Positions 37,167 to 46,529 are shown, numbered from the stretch's first letter. The stretch is DNA of 64,000 nt from Neptuniibacter pectenicola (GCF_001597735.1 NZ_LUTS01000007.1:62001-126000); one strand, 5' to 3'. Numbers and translations: made by a program. Notes: generated from the sequence alone by a model not told the origin.

Positions 37167-37823
37167 ATGGATGTAGGTGTATTTGATAGAACGGAAACAA
37201 GTGATCAGTTAATCAGCGCGTCCATGTACAATTTGGTGATTGGTTTAACCTTGATCTGGGGCTTTGCGATTAACTGGTGGATGGTGCTCAACGTACCTGT
37301 CGAGCTTATAAGCAGCGTCAATCCGTTCTTTTTCTTTATTGGTTATTTTGCGTCCTGCTTTTTTGGTATTTATCTTTTTAAAAAGTCGGATTGCCCTATG
37401 GTTAGCTTTGTTGGCTATAACTTTGTTGTGGTGCCCTTTGGGCTCATTATTAATATGGTTGTGAGCCAATATGACCCATCTATTGTATTAGAAGCGATCA
37501 GAGTTACCGGTATGGTGACGTTTGTTATGATGCTTTTAGGTTCGATGTACCCGGCCTTTTTTCAGAAAATAATAGGGGGCCTGTCCATCGCATTGCTATG
37601 TGTCATCGTGGTCGAGTTAATTGAGGTGTTCATCTTTAATACCCACCACGGTATTTTAGATTGGATCGTTGCCATTATTTTTTGTGGTTACATTGGCTAT
37701 GACTGGGCACGGGCGAATGCTATCCCTAAAACCTATGATAATGCGGTAGACAGTGCTGCTGCGTTGTATATGGATATTATTAACCTGTTTTTACGCATAC
37801 TCCGAATTTTGGGTAGAAAATAA
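37167..37823 (+). CDS. Bax inhibitor-1/YccA-type membrane protein
   Basis: A 218-residue membrane protein with seven hydrophobic segments. The C-terminal signature DNAVDSAAALYMDIINLFLRIL (quoted in part: SAALYMDIINLFLRIL) and the Asp in YIGYDWARA match the US12/BI-1 family, whose members leak Ca2+ or interact with FtsH. Divergence from E. coli YbhL/YccA is marked. GAGGGA precedes the ATG. A lipoprotein gene follows 48 bp later. Confidence 0.85.
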   Translation: MDVGVFDRTETSDQLISASMYNLVIGLTLIWGFAINWWMVLNVPVELISSVNPFFFFIGYFASCFFGIYLFKKSDCPMVSFVGYNFVVVPFGLIINMVVSQYDPSIVLEAIRVTGMVTFVMMLLGSMYPAFFQKIIGGLSIALLCVIVVELIEVFIFNTHHGILDWIVAIIFCGYIGYDWARANAIPKTYDNAVDSAAALYMDIINLFLRILRILGRK

Positions 37824-37870
37824 GCGCGCGTAGACGATGGACGCGGCGTTAATCGTTAGGGAATAGGTCG

Positions 37871-38365
37871 ATGTGTAGAGCACCCCTTTTTTTGTTTTTA
37901 CTTTGTTTAGTGGGGTGTTTCGACGCGTCTTCATATGAGGATCAAGAGGTGGGGCCTAACGGTGAACCTCCTAAGGCCCTTCAGCTGATCTATCAGAAAC
38001 AGTTTATAGCCGAAGAGAGAAACTACGTTCTGGCACTTGGGCTTATTCATGCGTTTTTGGTTGAGCATCACTTTGCTATCACCTACACGCGCTGCTTTAA
38101 TGATGTGCTTGATGTGAGAAAACGGGGTAAAGGGTTTACTTGCTTAGCCCTACAGGCGGAACAAGGCCCTCCCACAAAAACCTATGTTCGGGTTAGGGTG
38201 GATGAGGTTCTGTTTAACCAGTTAGATGGTGACAACCGGCTTAGTTTATCGGTTGAAATCTATGTGCTCGATGGGTACGTGAGAAATGGAAAAGGGGCGC
38301 AGTTGGTGGATGGATTTACTGCAGGTGTCGAAACAGGGTTGGCTCAGCTTTATGCTGCTCCCTGA
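37871..38365 (+). CDS. Hypothetical lipoprotein
   Basis: A 164-residue protein with a lipoprotein signal (MCRAPLFLFLLCLVGC, lipidated Cys16). The mature part is mixed alpha/beta with no recognised domain (VEHHFAITYTRCFNDVLDVRK, TYVRVRVDEVLFNQ). There is no Asp directly after the lipidated Cys at +2 (it is Phe), so outer-membrane sorting is likely. It may be co-transcribed with the BI-1 gene and the DUF4144 gene. Confidence 0.75.
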   Translation: MCRAPLFLFLLCLVGCFDASSYEDQEVGPNGEPPKALQLIYQKQFIAEERNYVLALGLIHAFLVEHHFAITYTRCFNDVLDVRKRGKGFTCLALQAEQGPPTKTYVRVRVDEVLFNQLDGDNRLSLSVEIYVLDGYVRNGKGAQLVDGFTAGVETGLAQLYAAP

Positions 38366-38402
38366 TCCCCGTTTAACGGTTGTTTTATGATGAGGGTTCC
38401 GA

Positions 38403-38738
38403 GTGATTGCTTGGCCTGCGGTAATTAAATATGAAGGTGAAAGCGAACTCAGGTTTGTTCCCAGTGCTACTGAGTGGGGATCGGATACCGATCTGTATTT
38501 AGCGGCTTATGTTGAGGGGGACCTGCTGATTGATACGACGGGTGCCGTTTATCGCTTAGATATAAAAAACGATAATCGATGTGTGCCTCAGTTTACCGGA
38601 GGTTATGTCGATAAAGCGGCGGTAACTGAGATGGTGAAAGCACACTTGGCTTTTATGGGGCAGTGTTGCGTGGCTAAGTTTTCTATCGACTCTATAGCGG
38701 ATGGCCTAACCGGGGTTGGGTTGACGGACGAAAGCTAA
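38403..38738 (+). CDS. DUF4144-like protein
   Basis: A 111-residue cytoplasmic protein. The start IAWPAVIKYEGESELRFVPSATEW and the block DLLIDTTGAVYRLDI (quoted in part) resemble DUF4144, a small family of unknown function in Vibrio-like and marine bacteria. It starts with GTG at 38403, with GAGG 7 bases upstream. It follows the lipoprotein gene by 37 bp. Confidence 0.65.
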   Translation: MIAWPAVIKYEGESELRFVPSATEWGSDTDLYLAAYVEGDLLIDTTGAVYRLDIKNDNRCVPQFTGGYVDKAAVTEMVKAHLAFMGQCCVAKFSIDSIADGLTGVGLTDES

Positions 38739-38811
38739 CCCGTGTTACTTATCGTCCATCACGCTTTTACTGTTTTATCTATATATCAATAGAGATGCGT
38801 CTCATCTGGGC

Positions 38812-39312
38812 TTAATAAGCACCTTCGCTGTAGATGAGTTCATAGCTATGGCTGTAAATTTCTAAAATATTGCCAAAGGGATCTTCCATGTAGATCATGC
38901 GGTAGGGTTTTCTACCCGGGTAATAGTAGCGCGGTTTTGGCATACGCTTTTTTCCACCTGCGGCAACAATCTTGTCGGCCAGCTCTTCTACGTTGGGGTC
39001 TTGTACGCAAAAATGGAAGATGCCTGTTTTCCAATATTCGAAATTATCCTCTGGATTTACTTGCCCTTTAAATTCAAAAAGCTCCACACCAATACGGTCG
39101 CCAGTTGATAGGTGGGCAATCCTAAATTTATCCCAATGGGGGCCAAAGACATCGGTGCACATTTCACCAATAGGGCTACTGTCTTCGACCACCTCGGTGG
39201 GTGCCATGATTAAATACCAGCCCATAACATCGGTATAAAATTTAACGGCGGCGTCTAGGTCAGGCACTGATATGCCGATATGTGAGAAACTCCGTGGGTA
39301 TGTAGTGCTCAT
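38812..39312 (-). CDS. VOC-family (glyoxalase-like) protein
   Basis: A vicinal-oxygen-chelate fold protein of 166 residues (ATG at 39312; a TTG at 39342 would add 10). FSHIGISVPDLDAAVKFYTDVMGW gives the first metal His, IFHFCVQDPNVEELADKI the second, and IYMEDPFGNILEIYSHSYE the Glu. The family includes glyoxalases, dioxygenases and resistance proteins, so the reaction is unknown. It is divergent from a LysR regulator about 95 bp away, its probable controller. Confidence 0.85.
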   Translation of the reverse strand: MSTTYPRSFSHIGISVPDLDAAVKFYTDVMGWYLIMAPTEVVEDSSPIGEMCTDVFGPHWDKFRIAHLSTGDRIGVELFEFKGQVNPEDNFEYWKTGIFHFCVQDPNVEELADKIVAAGGKKRMPKPRYYYPGRKPYRMIYMEDPFGNILEIYSHSYELIYSEGAY

Positions 39313-39407
39313 GATTGTCTGCTCTGTAATTGAGGTTATCAATAGGATACAAAGCTAAAATCATTAAGTATAATTATCATTTTTTATGCTAATGAGTATT
39401 TAATTTA

Positions 39408-40286
39408 ATGATTAATCCTGTTTGGCTGCGTAGTTTCTGCACCCTCGTTGAGGTGGGGCATTTCACACGAACGGCTGATATCCTTAATATGACTCAGTCA
39501 GGGGTGAGCCAGCATGTGCGTAAGCTTGAAGAGTATTTAGCTACGCCATTACTGATGAGACAGGGCAAAGGATTTACGCTTACTGGTGCAGGGGAACGTT
39601 TATATAAAGAGGGACAGGCGTTACTGCTATCGTTTGCTAATTTAGAAAAACAGATAGGGCGGGACCCCAGCCATGAAGGTGTCGTTAAGGTTGCGTCGCC
39701 CGGGAGTGTTGGCCTTAAACTTTATCCCCACCTTTTGCAGTTACAAGCACGTTACCCTAGGTTGATCATTGAATATCGCTTTGCACCTAACCATGAAATT
39801 GAACGGCTAATCGCTGAACATAAAGTGGATCTAGGCCTGATGACCTGCGTATCGACGCTAGGGGAGGTTAAACTGACCCCTATAGCGGATGAAGCGCTTT
39901 TACTTGTGACGCCTGCGGCTGTTGCTGAGCCTAGCTGGGCGCAATTAATGGCACTCGGTTTTGTTGATCATCCCGATGGCGCTTATCATGCAGGTCAGTT
40001 ATTGAGTGTTAATTTTCCTGAGTTTCAACATAGTAGCCAATTTAAGCGGTCGGGCTTTTCCAATCAGATTAATATGATCTTAGAACCGGTCAGTATGGGG
40101 TTAGGATTTACGGTGTTACCCCGTTATGCGGTGGCTGCATTCGCTGGGGCTGAAAAGGTAAACGTACACCCGTTAATGCACCCTGTGAGTGAAACCCTCT
40201 ATATGGGAACGCATCTACGTAAGTTTGCGCCTAACTGTGTAAATACCGTGATATCTGAGATAGAAACCTGTCTTCAGGGCCGCTGA
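39408..40286 (+). CDS. LysR-family transcriptional regulator
   Basis: A 292-residue regulator with the N-terminal helix-turn-helix (FTRTADILNMTQSGVSQHVRKLEEYL, residues about 18-43, quoted for position) and a periplasmic-binding-protein-like effector domain (about 90-290). It lies divergent from the VOC gene; the AT-rich gap between them (39313-39407) should contain its operator. The effector is unknown. Confidence 0.92.
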   Translation: MINPVWLRSFCTLVEVGHFTRTADILNMTQSGVSQHVRKLEEYLATPLLMRQGKGFTLTGAGERLYKEGQALLLSFANLEKQIGRDPSHEGVVKVASPGSVGLKLYPHLLQLQARYPRLIIEYRFAPNHEIERLIAEHKVDLGLMTCVSTLGEVKLTPIADEALLLVTPAAVAEPSWAQLMALGFVDHPDGAYHAGQLLSVNFPEFQHSSQFKRSGFSNQINMILEPVSMGLGFTVLPRYAVAAFAGAEKVNVHPLMHPVSETLYMGTHLRKFAPNCVNTVISEIETCLQGR

Positions 40287-40388
40287 GGTTAGTGGGGTGT
40301 GGTATCCTGTTAGGGTATTAAACGCTCAGGGGAGTGTGGGTCAGGGGACGCAGTATTATGGGGCAGATGGGATGAAAGGTAGACGGGT

Positions 40389-40742
40389 ATGAAAAGTAAC
40401 GGTGAGATTATTGCGCGCCTGCGTGATCAGATTCCTACGTTTGAGTGTAAGCCCGGTTGCCACGATTGTTGTGGCCCTGTTACAACGTCATCGGAAGAGA
40501 TGTTACGCCTACCTGTGAAATCGGACGCAGAGCATGAGGCTGCGTTAAATGAGTTTAATTGTGTGCACCTTGGCCCTAATGGTTGTACCGTTTATGGGGA
40601 ACGCCCCCTGATCTGTCGCCTGTTTGGAACGACACCGCGCATGGCATGCCCTAATGGTTGCGCACCAAAAGAGATGGTTGATCCGGCTATCGAGCGTCAG
40701 GTACATCACTACATCGCTAACACGCGGCAAGTATTAGTGTAA
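40389..40742 (+). CDS. YkgJ-family cysteine cluster protein
   Basis: A 117-residue protein with the CxxxCxxCC motif (FECKPGCHDCCG, Cys21-Cys29 region) and later cysteines in NGCTVYGERPLICRLFG and MACPNGC. This is the UPF0153/YkgJ zinc- or iron-chelating family. Function is not established. It precedes the pseudouridine synthase by about 30 bp and may be transcribed with it. Confidence 0.88.
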   Translation: MKSNGEIIARLRDQIPTFECKPGCHDCCGPVTTSSEEMLRLPVKSDAEHEAALNEFNCVHLGPNGCTVYGERPLICRLFGTTPRMACPNGCAPKEMVDPAIERQVHHYIANTRQVLV

Positions 40743-40774
40743 GTCTATATTTTATCTCTCTATGGTTGTTGGCC

Positions 40775-41476
40775 ATGCGCCTTGATAAGTTTGTTTGTAA
40801 AAGTACAGAACTGACAAAAGACGAAGCGATTCAGCAAATCCAGTCAGGTGCCGTGTGCGTGAACGATAGAGTGATCACTGAGGCAGCAACTCAGGTCCAT
40901 GAAAATAACCGGATAGTGTTGCAAGGTGTTAGGCTAAAGGCGCGTGCTTTTCGCTATATCCTCATGCATAAACCGGCAGGGACTATCTGCTCAAATATCG
41001 ATGAAGCCTACCCCTCTCTGTTTAATTGCCTTGATATCGATAACGCGTCTGAGTTACATATAGCCGGGCGTTTAGATGCGGATACGACGGGTTTAGTCTT
41101 GATTACGGACGATGGCCGTTGGTCATTTAATATTACGCGGCCCGCTAACGGGTGTTGTAAAGTTTATCGTGTACACTTAGCTAAAGAGATCTCCGCTGAC
41201 GTCGTACCTACACTCGTATCTACATTTGAACGGGGCATAGATTTACAAGGGGAGCAACAACCAACCCTGCCAGCACGATTAGATATTATTGCGCCGAAAG
41301 AGGCGCTTTTAACGATAACTGAAGGTCGATACCATCAAGTCAAACGTATGTTTGCAGCGGTCGGTAATCGCGTACATTCACTCCATCGAGAGCAGATAGG
41401 TAGGATTCGTCTCGATGTAGAGGTGGGGCAGTGGCGTTACTTGACCCATGATGAAGTGCAGTCCTTTAGCGAATAA
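40775..41476 (+). CDS. rsuA: RsuA-family 16S rRNA pseudouridine synthase
   Basis: A 233-residue enzyme with an N-terminal S4 domain (MRLDKFVCKSTELTKDEAIQ region, residues 1-60) and the RluB/RsuA catalytic core: AGRLDADTTGLVLITDDG contains the catalytic Asp. The C-terminal ITEGRYHQVKRMFAAVGN is diagnostic. RsuA makes pseudouridine 516 in 16S rRNA. The ATG at 40775 matches the family start; TTG codons at 40766 and 40769 are in frame. Distinguishing RsuA from RluE/RluF would need a tree. Confidence 0.88.
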   Translation: MRLDKFVCKSTELTKDEAIQQIQSGAVCVNDRVITEAATQVHENNRIVLQGVRLKARAFRYILMHKPAGTICSNIDEAYPSLFNCLDIDNASELHIAGRLDADTTGLVLITDDGRWSFNITRPANGCCKVYRVHLAKEISADVVPTLVSTFERGIDLQGEQQPTLPARLDIIAPKEALLTITEGRYHQVKRMFAAVGNRVHSLHREQIGRIRLDVEVGQWRYLTHDEVQSFSE

Positions 41477-41564
41477 TCCCATTTTTTGTTGTTTACTTTA
41501 CATGAGGGTTTACCCTTGGAAGTAGACCAACACACTTAATTGTCCAGAGTTATAAAGCGATACC

Positions 41565-42518
41565 ATGACGAGAAAAACATTAAGTTTAAAGGTGAAAAAA
41601 CCTAAAGAGGGCCAGCCTGAGGGTGCGGCGGTTGATGATCAGTTTGAGAATGATCCTGAAAAACGTTTTTTGAACGGTGTAGCGATTCACCCGACGCCAT
41701 GTATTCGTTTATCCTCAGGTTCTCAGCAGTTCTCTATGCGTGCAATGGATTTGATTACGCCGATAGGCATGGGTCAACGGGGGTTAATTGTTGCACCACC
41801 GGGATCCGGCAAAACAACAACGTTAAAGCATATCTGCCAAGCGGTGGGCACCGCCTATCCTGAGATTAAACTGTATGCGTTGTTGATTGATGAGCGACCA
41901 GAAGAGGTTACTGATTTTAAACGCAGTGTAACGGCTGAGGTTCACGCCTCATCCTCGGATGAGAGTTATGCGCAGCATGTCCGTGTCGCTAATGAACTTC
42001 TTGCTAAGGCTCGAAAAGAAGCGGGTGAAGGGCGTGATGTGATGATTGTGATTGACTCACTGACTCGGTTGTCGCGGGTTCATAATGCGGAGCAGCGGAG
42101 CAGTGGCCGGACGATGTCAGGCGGGGTTGATGCAAGGGCATTAGAGATTCCTCGAAAACTGTTTGGTGCCGCCCGAAAAATTGAGAACGGCGGATCTCTT
42201 ACGATACTTGCGACAATACTGGTAGATACCGGAAGCCGGATGGATCAGGTGATCTTTGAGGAGTTTAAAGGCACCGGTAATATGGAAATTGTTTTATCAC
42301 GGGACGCGGCAAATTATCGAATTTTCCCAGCCTTGGATATTGCTAAAAGTAGTACCCGTCGTGAAGAGCTCTTATTAGATGCGAAAGATCTTGCTAAAGT
42401 GCGAGCGTTACGTCGCTCACTTACTTCGCTGAAGCCGGTTGATGGGGCAAGAAAGCTGGTTGATCTGCTGACGGAATACCCCACCAATGAGGCGTTACTT
42501 AAGGCCTTTGAGTCTTAA
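41565..42518 (+). CDS. Short Rho-like RNA helicase lacking the N-terminal RNA-binding domain
   Basis: A 317-residue protein that matches the C-terminal motor of transcription terminator Rho: Walker [10 protein letters not shown] (Lys83), Walker [11 protein letters not shown], the Q-loop region [16 protein letters not shown] and R-loop region [19 protein letters not shown]. Usual Rho is about 420 residues; the N-terminal helix bundle and cold-shock RNA-binding domain (about 100 residues) are replaced by a short Lys-rich stretch. It is probably a paralogue, not the housekeeping gene, which is normally next to trxA. No frameshift is seen upstream. Confidence 0.85.
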   Translation: MTRKTLSLKVKKPKEGQPEGAAVDDQFENDPEKRFLNGVAIHPTPCIRLSSGSQQFSMRAMDLITPIGMGQRGLIVAPPGSGKTTTLKHICQAVGTAYPEIKLYALLIDERPEEVTDFKRSVTAEVHASSSDESYAQHVRVANELLAKARKEAGEGRDVMIVIDSLTRLSRVHNAEQRSSGRTMSGGVDARALEIPRKLFGAARKIENGGSLTILATILVDTGSRMDQVIFEEFKGTGNMEIVLSRDAANYRIFPALDIAKSSTRREELLLDAKDLAKVRALRRSLTSLKPVDGARKLVDLLTEYPTNEALLKAFES

Positions 42519-42540
42519 TATGTAGCGGTGAGTATTGTAA

Positions 42541-42570
42541 AAAAAGAGCGCGTAAGGCGCTCTTTTTGTG
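42541..42570 (+). terminator. Bidirectional intrinsic terminator (rho-like gene / rhlE)
   Basis: AGAGCGC (42545-42551) pairs with GCGCTCT (42557-42563) over GTAAG, with TTTTT after it on the plus strand and AAAAA before it, so it can serve both convergent genes. Confidence 0.88.
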
Positions 42571-42587
42571 TCTAACTAGGGCGGTGC

Positions 42588-43868
42588 TTAACCCCAGATA
42601 TCTTTATTTTTTCTATTCTCTGACGGGGTGTCTGAGGTTTTTTTGGCCGTTTTTCCTCTAGGTTTTGAGGCGGGTGGCTTGCTTTTGCGCACATAGTTTA
42701 AGATTGATATGGGCACTACTTTTCTGACTGGAAAGCCTTCAATCTCTTTGCGTTCGATTATATGGTCTAAACGGCTTTCAATTGCACAGAGGTTTTTAAA
42801 ATCACCCATTGCGACAAAGGATATGGCTTCACCTGAGACGCCAGCACGGCCAGTTCGGCCAATACGGTGGATATACTCTTCTGGCTTGAAGGGCAGATCA
42901 TAATTAACCACACGGCTTAATTCACCAATATCGATACCACGCGCTGCGACGCCGGTCGCCACTAAATATTTTAGTTTGCCCGATTTGAAATCCTCTAAGA
43001 TTTTTTCACGCATGGCTTGGCTTCTGTCACCATGAATCGCTTCAGCCACAATGCCGCGTTTAGCTAATTGATCAACCAGCTTGGCTGCACCGTGTTTTTT
43101 CTCAATAAAAATCAGCGCTTGATCCCATTGTTGATCCTTAATTAAATGGCTCAATAGGGCGGATTTAGTGTCTTTATCAACGGTGATAAGCCATTGATTA
43201 ATGGTGGCTGCGGTCTTTGTTTTGGGTGAAACTGAGATCTCTACCGCAGGTTTGCTGACTTTACTATCAGAAAAATCATCAGCCAGTGCGCGGACACCAT
43301 CACTCATCGTCGCAGAAAATAAAAGATTTTGACGCTCTGTTGGTAGGCGTTCGATGATTTTATGAATATCATCGGCAAAGCCCATATCGACCATCCGGTC
43401 CGCTTCATCTAACACTAAGACTTCTAGCTCATCAAAATGTAATGCGCGCTGGTGGGTCAGATCCAATAATCGGCCGGGGGTGGCGACTAAAATATCAACG
43501 CCTGCAATTAAACGCTGCTTTTGCGGTTCGCTATCAACCCCACCATAAACGGCCAGTGAGCTTAGATTAAGGTGTTTACTGTATTCGGCAACATTGCCCG
43601 CCACTTGTACGGCTAATTCCCGTGTAGGGGTTAAGATTAGGACACGTATACGTTTGCCCCGTAGGGTGCGTTCTTTGTTGAGTCTTTCTAAGATAGGCAG
43701 AACAAAGGCAGCGGTTTTTCCTGTGCCTGTTTGGGCTGTCGCAATCAGGTCTTTTCCCGCCAAGATGAGGGGAATAGCTTGTTTCTGAATGGGCGTTGGC
43801 GCGGTATAGCCCAGATCGTTAATAGCGAGTAAAAGAGGATTGCATAATCCAAGAGTTGAAAATGGCAT
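42588..43868 (-). CDS. rhlE: DEAD-box RNA helicase, RhlE type
   Basis: A 426-residue ATP-dependent RNA helicase with both RecA lobes: Q motif LGYTAPTPIQKQAIP, motif I AQTGTGKTAAF, Ia PTRELAVQV, II DEAD, III SAT, V VATGVAARGIDI and VI HRIGRTGRAG. The tail is short and basic (KSKPPASKPRGKTAKK). RhlE-like helicases act in ribosome assembly and cold adaptation. It is convergent with the rho-like gene. Confidence 0.92.
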   Translation of the reverse strand: MPFSTLGLCNPLLLAINDLGYTAPTPIQKQAIPLILAGKDLIATAQTGTGKTAAFVLPILERLNKERTLRGKRIRVLILTPTRELAVQVAGNVAEYSKHLNLSSLAVYGGVDSEPQKQRLIAGVDILVATPGRLLDLTHQRALHFDELEVLVLDEADRMVDMGFADDIHKIIERLPTERQNLLFSATMSDGVRALADDFSDSKVSKPAVEISVSPKTKTAATINQWLITVDKDTKSALLSHLIKDQQWDQALIFIEKKHGAAKLVDQLAKRGIVAEAIHGDRSQAMREKILEDFKSGKLKYLVATGVAARGIDIGELSRVVNYDLPFKPEEYIHRIGRTGRAGVSGEAISFVAMGDFKNLCAIESRLDHIIERKEIEGFPVRKVVPISILNYVRKSKPPASKPRGKTAKKTSDTPSENRKNKDIWG

Positions 43869-44149
43869 AAAGGCTCGGATAGGTTGTCATAGGGAGAGTA
43901 GGGCGCAGTATAGCCTAAAACCTGGGCGTTCTTTGTTCTAATTGTAAAAAACTCTAATCAGACAAACGCTGAAGGGTGTTTAAGGTAAGCGTTGATCTCG
44001 GCGGGCGGCAGGCCCTAGATGTAGAGTATGAAGTTCAGTTAATATAGCCCCTGATTGCCATAGGACGGTACTCCAGCATCGGGATGATGCAACGACCTCC
44101 TTGCTAGATTATACGGCGTAATAAATAATTTTTGATATCAAGGTCAGGA

Positions 44150-44623
44150 ATGAAGAAGCTAATCATACTTTGTTTAATCGGGTTGGGGTTTTATGCCTAC
44201 CTACAGGATAACCCTCAGATTACGCAGCGTGCAGAAGACACGTTTAACACATCGTTTTTATCTGCGGATAAAAGTAGCACGCTGACGTCAAGCGATAAAG
44301 CGTTAAAAAATGCGTTTGATCGTAGGCAAAGTAACTTACAGATAGGTGGCTCAGGCCGGGTTATTGCCCTGCTTGCGGATGATTTAAAAGGTAGTCGTCA
44401 TCAAAAATTCATTCTTGAGTTGGCGACAGGGCAAACCTTATTAGTGGCTCATAATATTGATTTAGCACCGCGTATTAACGGGTTAAGTGTGGGTGATCAG
44501 GTAAAGTTTTTTGGTGAATATGAGTGGAACGCAAAAGGTGGCGTTATGCATTGGACCCATCATGATCCCAAGGGCCGTCACGAAGGGGGTTGGTTGGTCC
44601 ATAATGGCACGATCTATCAATAA
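44150..44623 (+). CDS. DUF3465 domain protein
   Basis: A 157-residue protein with an N-terminal membrane anchor or signal (KKLIILCLIGLGFYAYLQ) and the DUF3465 block: HQKFILELATGQTLLVAHNIDLAPRI, VKFFGEYEWNAKGGVMHWTHHDP and GGWLVHNGTIYQ (motifs given separately). It is predicted to face the periplasm; function is unknown. The ATG at 44150 has AGGTCAGGA before it; a TTG at 44132 is less likely. Confidence 0.8.
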   Translation: MKKLIILCLIGLGFYAYLQDNPQITQRAEDTFNTSFLSADKSSTLTSSDKALKNAFDRRQSNLQIGGSGRVIALLADDLKGSRHQKFILELATGQTLLVAHNIDLAPRINGLSVGDQVKFFGEYEWNAKGGVMHWTHHDPKGRHEGGWLVHNGTIYQ

Positions 44624-44740
44624 TCGCGGGGCATTTCTTATTGGGCTTGCTAAGTACAGTGTGTGGTAAATAGTTATCTTGTGTATACAAGCAAGGTGCA
44701 TAAAATTACACTGTTACCTCGTATTTTCCGTGAGAGCGTT

Positions 44741-45019
44741 ATGAAAACTAGGTTAAGAAAACTTTGTGCACCTATCTTAAATATTTTTGAGTCTGGCGAG
44801 GGTGAATATAGCTATAAAGCATCACACCGTAAGATTCTTATGTATATGGGCCTGCTATTTTTTGTGCTTTCAACATTCTCCGGCATTGCGGCTATCGCAT
44901 CGGAACAGTTGGGTGGCCTGATCCCTATATTGGTCTTTTTCTTAATTGGTGTTGTGTGTGTGATCGTCGGCTTTTTGGGCAGTGACCGTGCAGTGGCGAA
45001 AATATGGGGCAGCCGGTAG
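44741..45019 (+). CDS. Hypothetical small membrane protein
   Basis: A 92-residue protein with a basic N-terminus (MKTRLRKLCAPILN) and two hydrophobic helices (about 33-53 and 60-84). The family is not recognised. The frame is open from 44663, but the ATG at 44741 has GAGAG upstream and gives a sensible topology. It is a single gene. Confidence 0.55.
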   Translation: MKTRLRKLCAPILNIFESGEGEYSYKASHRKILMYMGLLFFVLSTFSGIAAIASEQLGGLIPILVFFLIGVVCVIVGFLGSDRAVAKIWGSR

Positions 45020-45124
45020 CGCCGCCTCATTAGTCTTTAACTTTCCGCTTTTATCGAACCTAAGCAGAGAGTCATAGGTTTCTCGCCGCGTGTATGCGTA
45101 CCATCGTGCTAACAAACGATAGGA

Positions 45125-45820
45125 CTAAATTTCATCCGCGGCAGGGATCTCTGCAAACACACTATTATCCAGCCAACTGTTGATATTGTTTGTCAGGGCG
45201 CTGGGGCCGATAATTTGTAACTTTTGTTCACGAATCGCCGCTTTATAGGTGGTGTAACCCATCCAAATTTCGATCATCGTGCGAAGATCAGTATTAAACC
45301 AGATATCAACTTCCTTACCTGGATCGACTGTACACACGTCGACATCGTCGTTGCTGACTACAATCCACCATTTAGCCATCTGGTTTTGATCGGTAAAGTT
45401 AAATGAGAGGATCGTACTATCGCCCGGCAGGTGTTCTGGGTTAATGCTGCGCTCTAGGTAGAGCATTAATAACTCTATATCCAGTTCGGAATCGGGTAGT
45501 TGACTGCGCGTCCAGCGCATGCCCCATTCACCTATTTGTTGGATAATAGGTGCGAGCTCCTTCCCTGACTCCGAGAGAAAATATTCATATCCCCGCTGGC
45601 CAGGAATTTTTTTACGCACAATGAGGCCATTTTCGGTTAATTCGTTCAGGCGCTTGGTCAACATGGTGGGGGAGATTGAAGCCATGCCCCGTTGAAAATC
45701 GTTAAAGCGTTTCCCGCCCATCAACAGCTCTCTAATAATTAAGAGGGTCCATTTTTCGCATAAGAGTTCTGAAGCTTTGGCAAGGGGGCAGAATTGTAGA
45801 TAATGCATAGAGTTACTCAA
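45125..45820 (-). CDS. HxlR-family transcriptional regulator with C-terminal SCP2-like domain
   Basis: A 231-residue regulator. The N-terminal winged helix shows the HxlR signature CPLAKASELLCEKWTLLIIRELLMGGKRFNDF (residues about 11-42, parts quoted) and ISPTMLTKRLNELTENGLI. The extra C-terminal region (about 110-225) resembles an SCP2 sterol-carrier-like domain seen in some HxlR proteins. The start TTG at 45820 has AGGA 8 bases upstream; an ATG at 45808 is the alternative. It faces the DUF4242 gene across a palindrome. Confidence 0.87.
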   Translation of the reverse strand: MSNSMHYLQFCPLAKASELLCEKWTLLIIRELLMGGKRFNDFQRGMASISPTMLTKRLNELTENGLIVRKKIPGQRGYEYFLSESGKELAPIIQQIGEWGMRWTRSQLPDSELDIELLMLYLERSINPEHLPGDSTILSFNFTDQNQMAKWWIVVSNDDVDVCTVDPGKEVDIWFNTDLRTMIEIWMGYTTYKAAIREQKLQIIGPSALTNNINSWLDNSVFAEIPAADEI

Positions 45821-45832
45821 TAAGATTTTCCT

Positions 45833-45851
45833 AACTACAGAATCTGTAGTT
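45833..45851. promoter_or_regulatory. Palindromic operator between the HxlR and DUF4242 genes
   Basis: AACTACAG-AAT-CTGTAGTT is a perfect palindrome with 8-bp arms, 12 bases upstream of the HxlR start codon. A further half site CTACAGATTA follows at 45857-45866. The place fits autoregulation by HxlR and possibly control of the divergent gene. Confidence 0.65.
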
Positions 45852-45945
45852 GAGTGCTACAGATTACATAGCTTTTTTAAGGGACAGTTGATTTTAGTAT
45901 CAATGGACTAGATAACAACAAAAACATGATATGGAGTCCTTATAT

Positions 45946-46230
45946 ATGCCTAAGTTTATTATTGAGAGAGATATTCCTGATATTGGGTCAGCTGATGATG
46001 CTGCGCTGAGTGCCGCCGCTGAAAAATCAAATTCTGTTCTGTCGGCTATGCAGTCCGAGGATAAAGATATCAGTTGGGAGCATAGTTACGTTGTTGGGAA
46101 TAAAACCTTCTGTATCTATAACAGTGCAGATGAGGCGTTGATTCATGAACATGCAGAGCGAAGTGGATTTCCTGCCAATACAATCTCAGAAATTAAAAGC
46201 CAGATAGACCCTACGACAGCAGACGAATAG
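45946..46230 (+). CDS. DUF4242 domain protein
   Basis: A 94-residue protein: PKFIIERDIPDIG at the start, DISWEHSYVVGNKTFCIYNSADE in the middle (quoted for position) and HAERSGFPANTISEI-IDPTTA at the end match DUF4242, a ferredoxin-like-fold family related to Nickel-responsive SCO4226 proteins. GGAGT lies 9 bases before this ATG; an in-frame ATG at 45931 overlaps that site. It is probably regulated by the divergent HxlR protein. Confidence 0.8.
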   Translation: MPKFIIERDIPDIGSADDAALSAAAEKSNSVLSAMQSEDKDISWEHSYVVGNKTFCIYNSADEALIHEHAERSGFPANTISEIKSQIDPTTADE

Positions 46231-46529
46231 CAGGGTATTTTGTTAAGCGTACGATAGGCTGTGGTTTTGTTGCCCTCCCATTGCTTATTGTGCGCTTACC
46301 CCATTCGAATGCGCTTCTCACCTTATTCCTCGTAACAACAAGTCAGGTCTGAGTAAGCCCTCCTAAGTTTAAGATTTTTAAACGCTTATTTAATAGCAGC
46401 CTCCCTCTTGTCGGCAATAAATTGTTGCTTTTTGTCATATTTCTGTCATCTCTCGGTAGTCTAATAACGCGCATTCGGAATCAAATTTTCCGCTGGAAAA
46501 GGACGTTCATTTTTTAATCACACGTAGTA

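Noticed and set aside
46380-46529. Sigma-28 promoter upstream of the chemoreceptor gene
   Set aside because: GGCAATAA near 46420 is only a partial match and no TAAA element lies at 15-base spacing.
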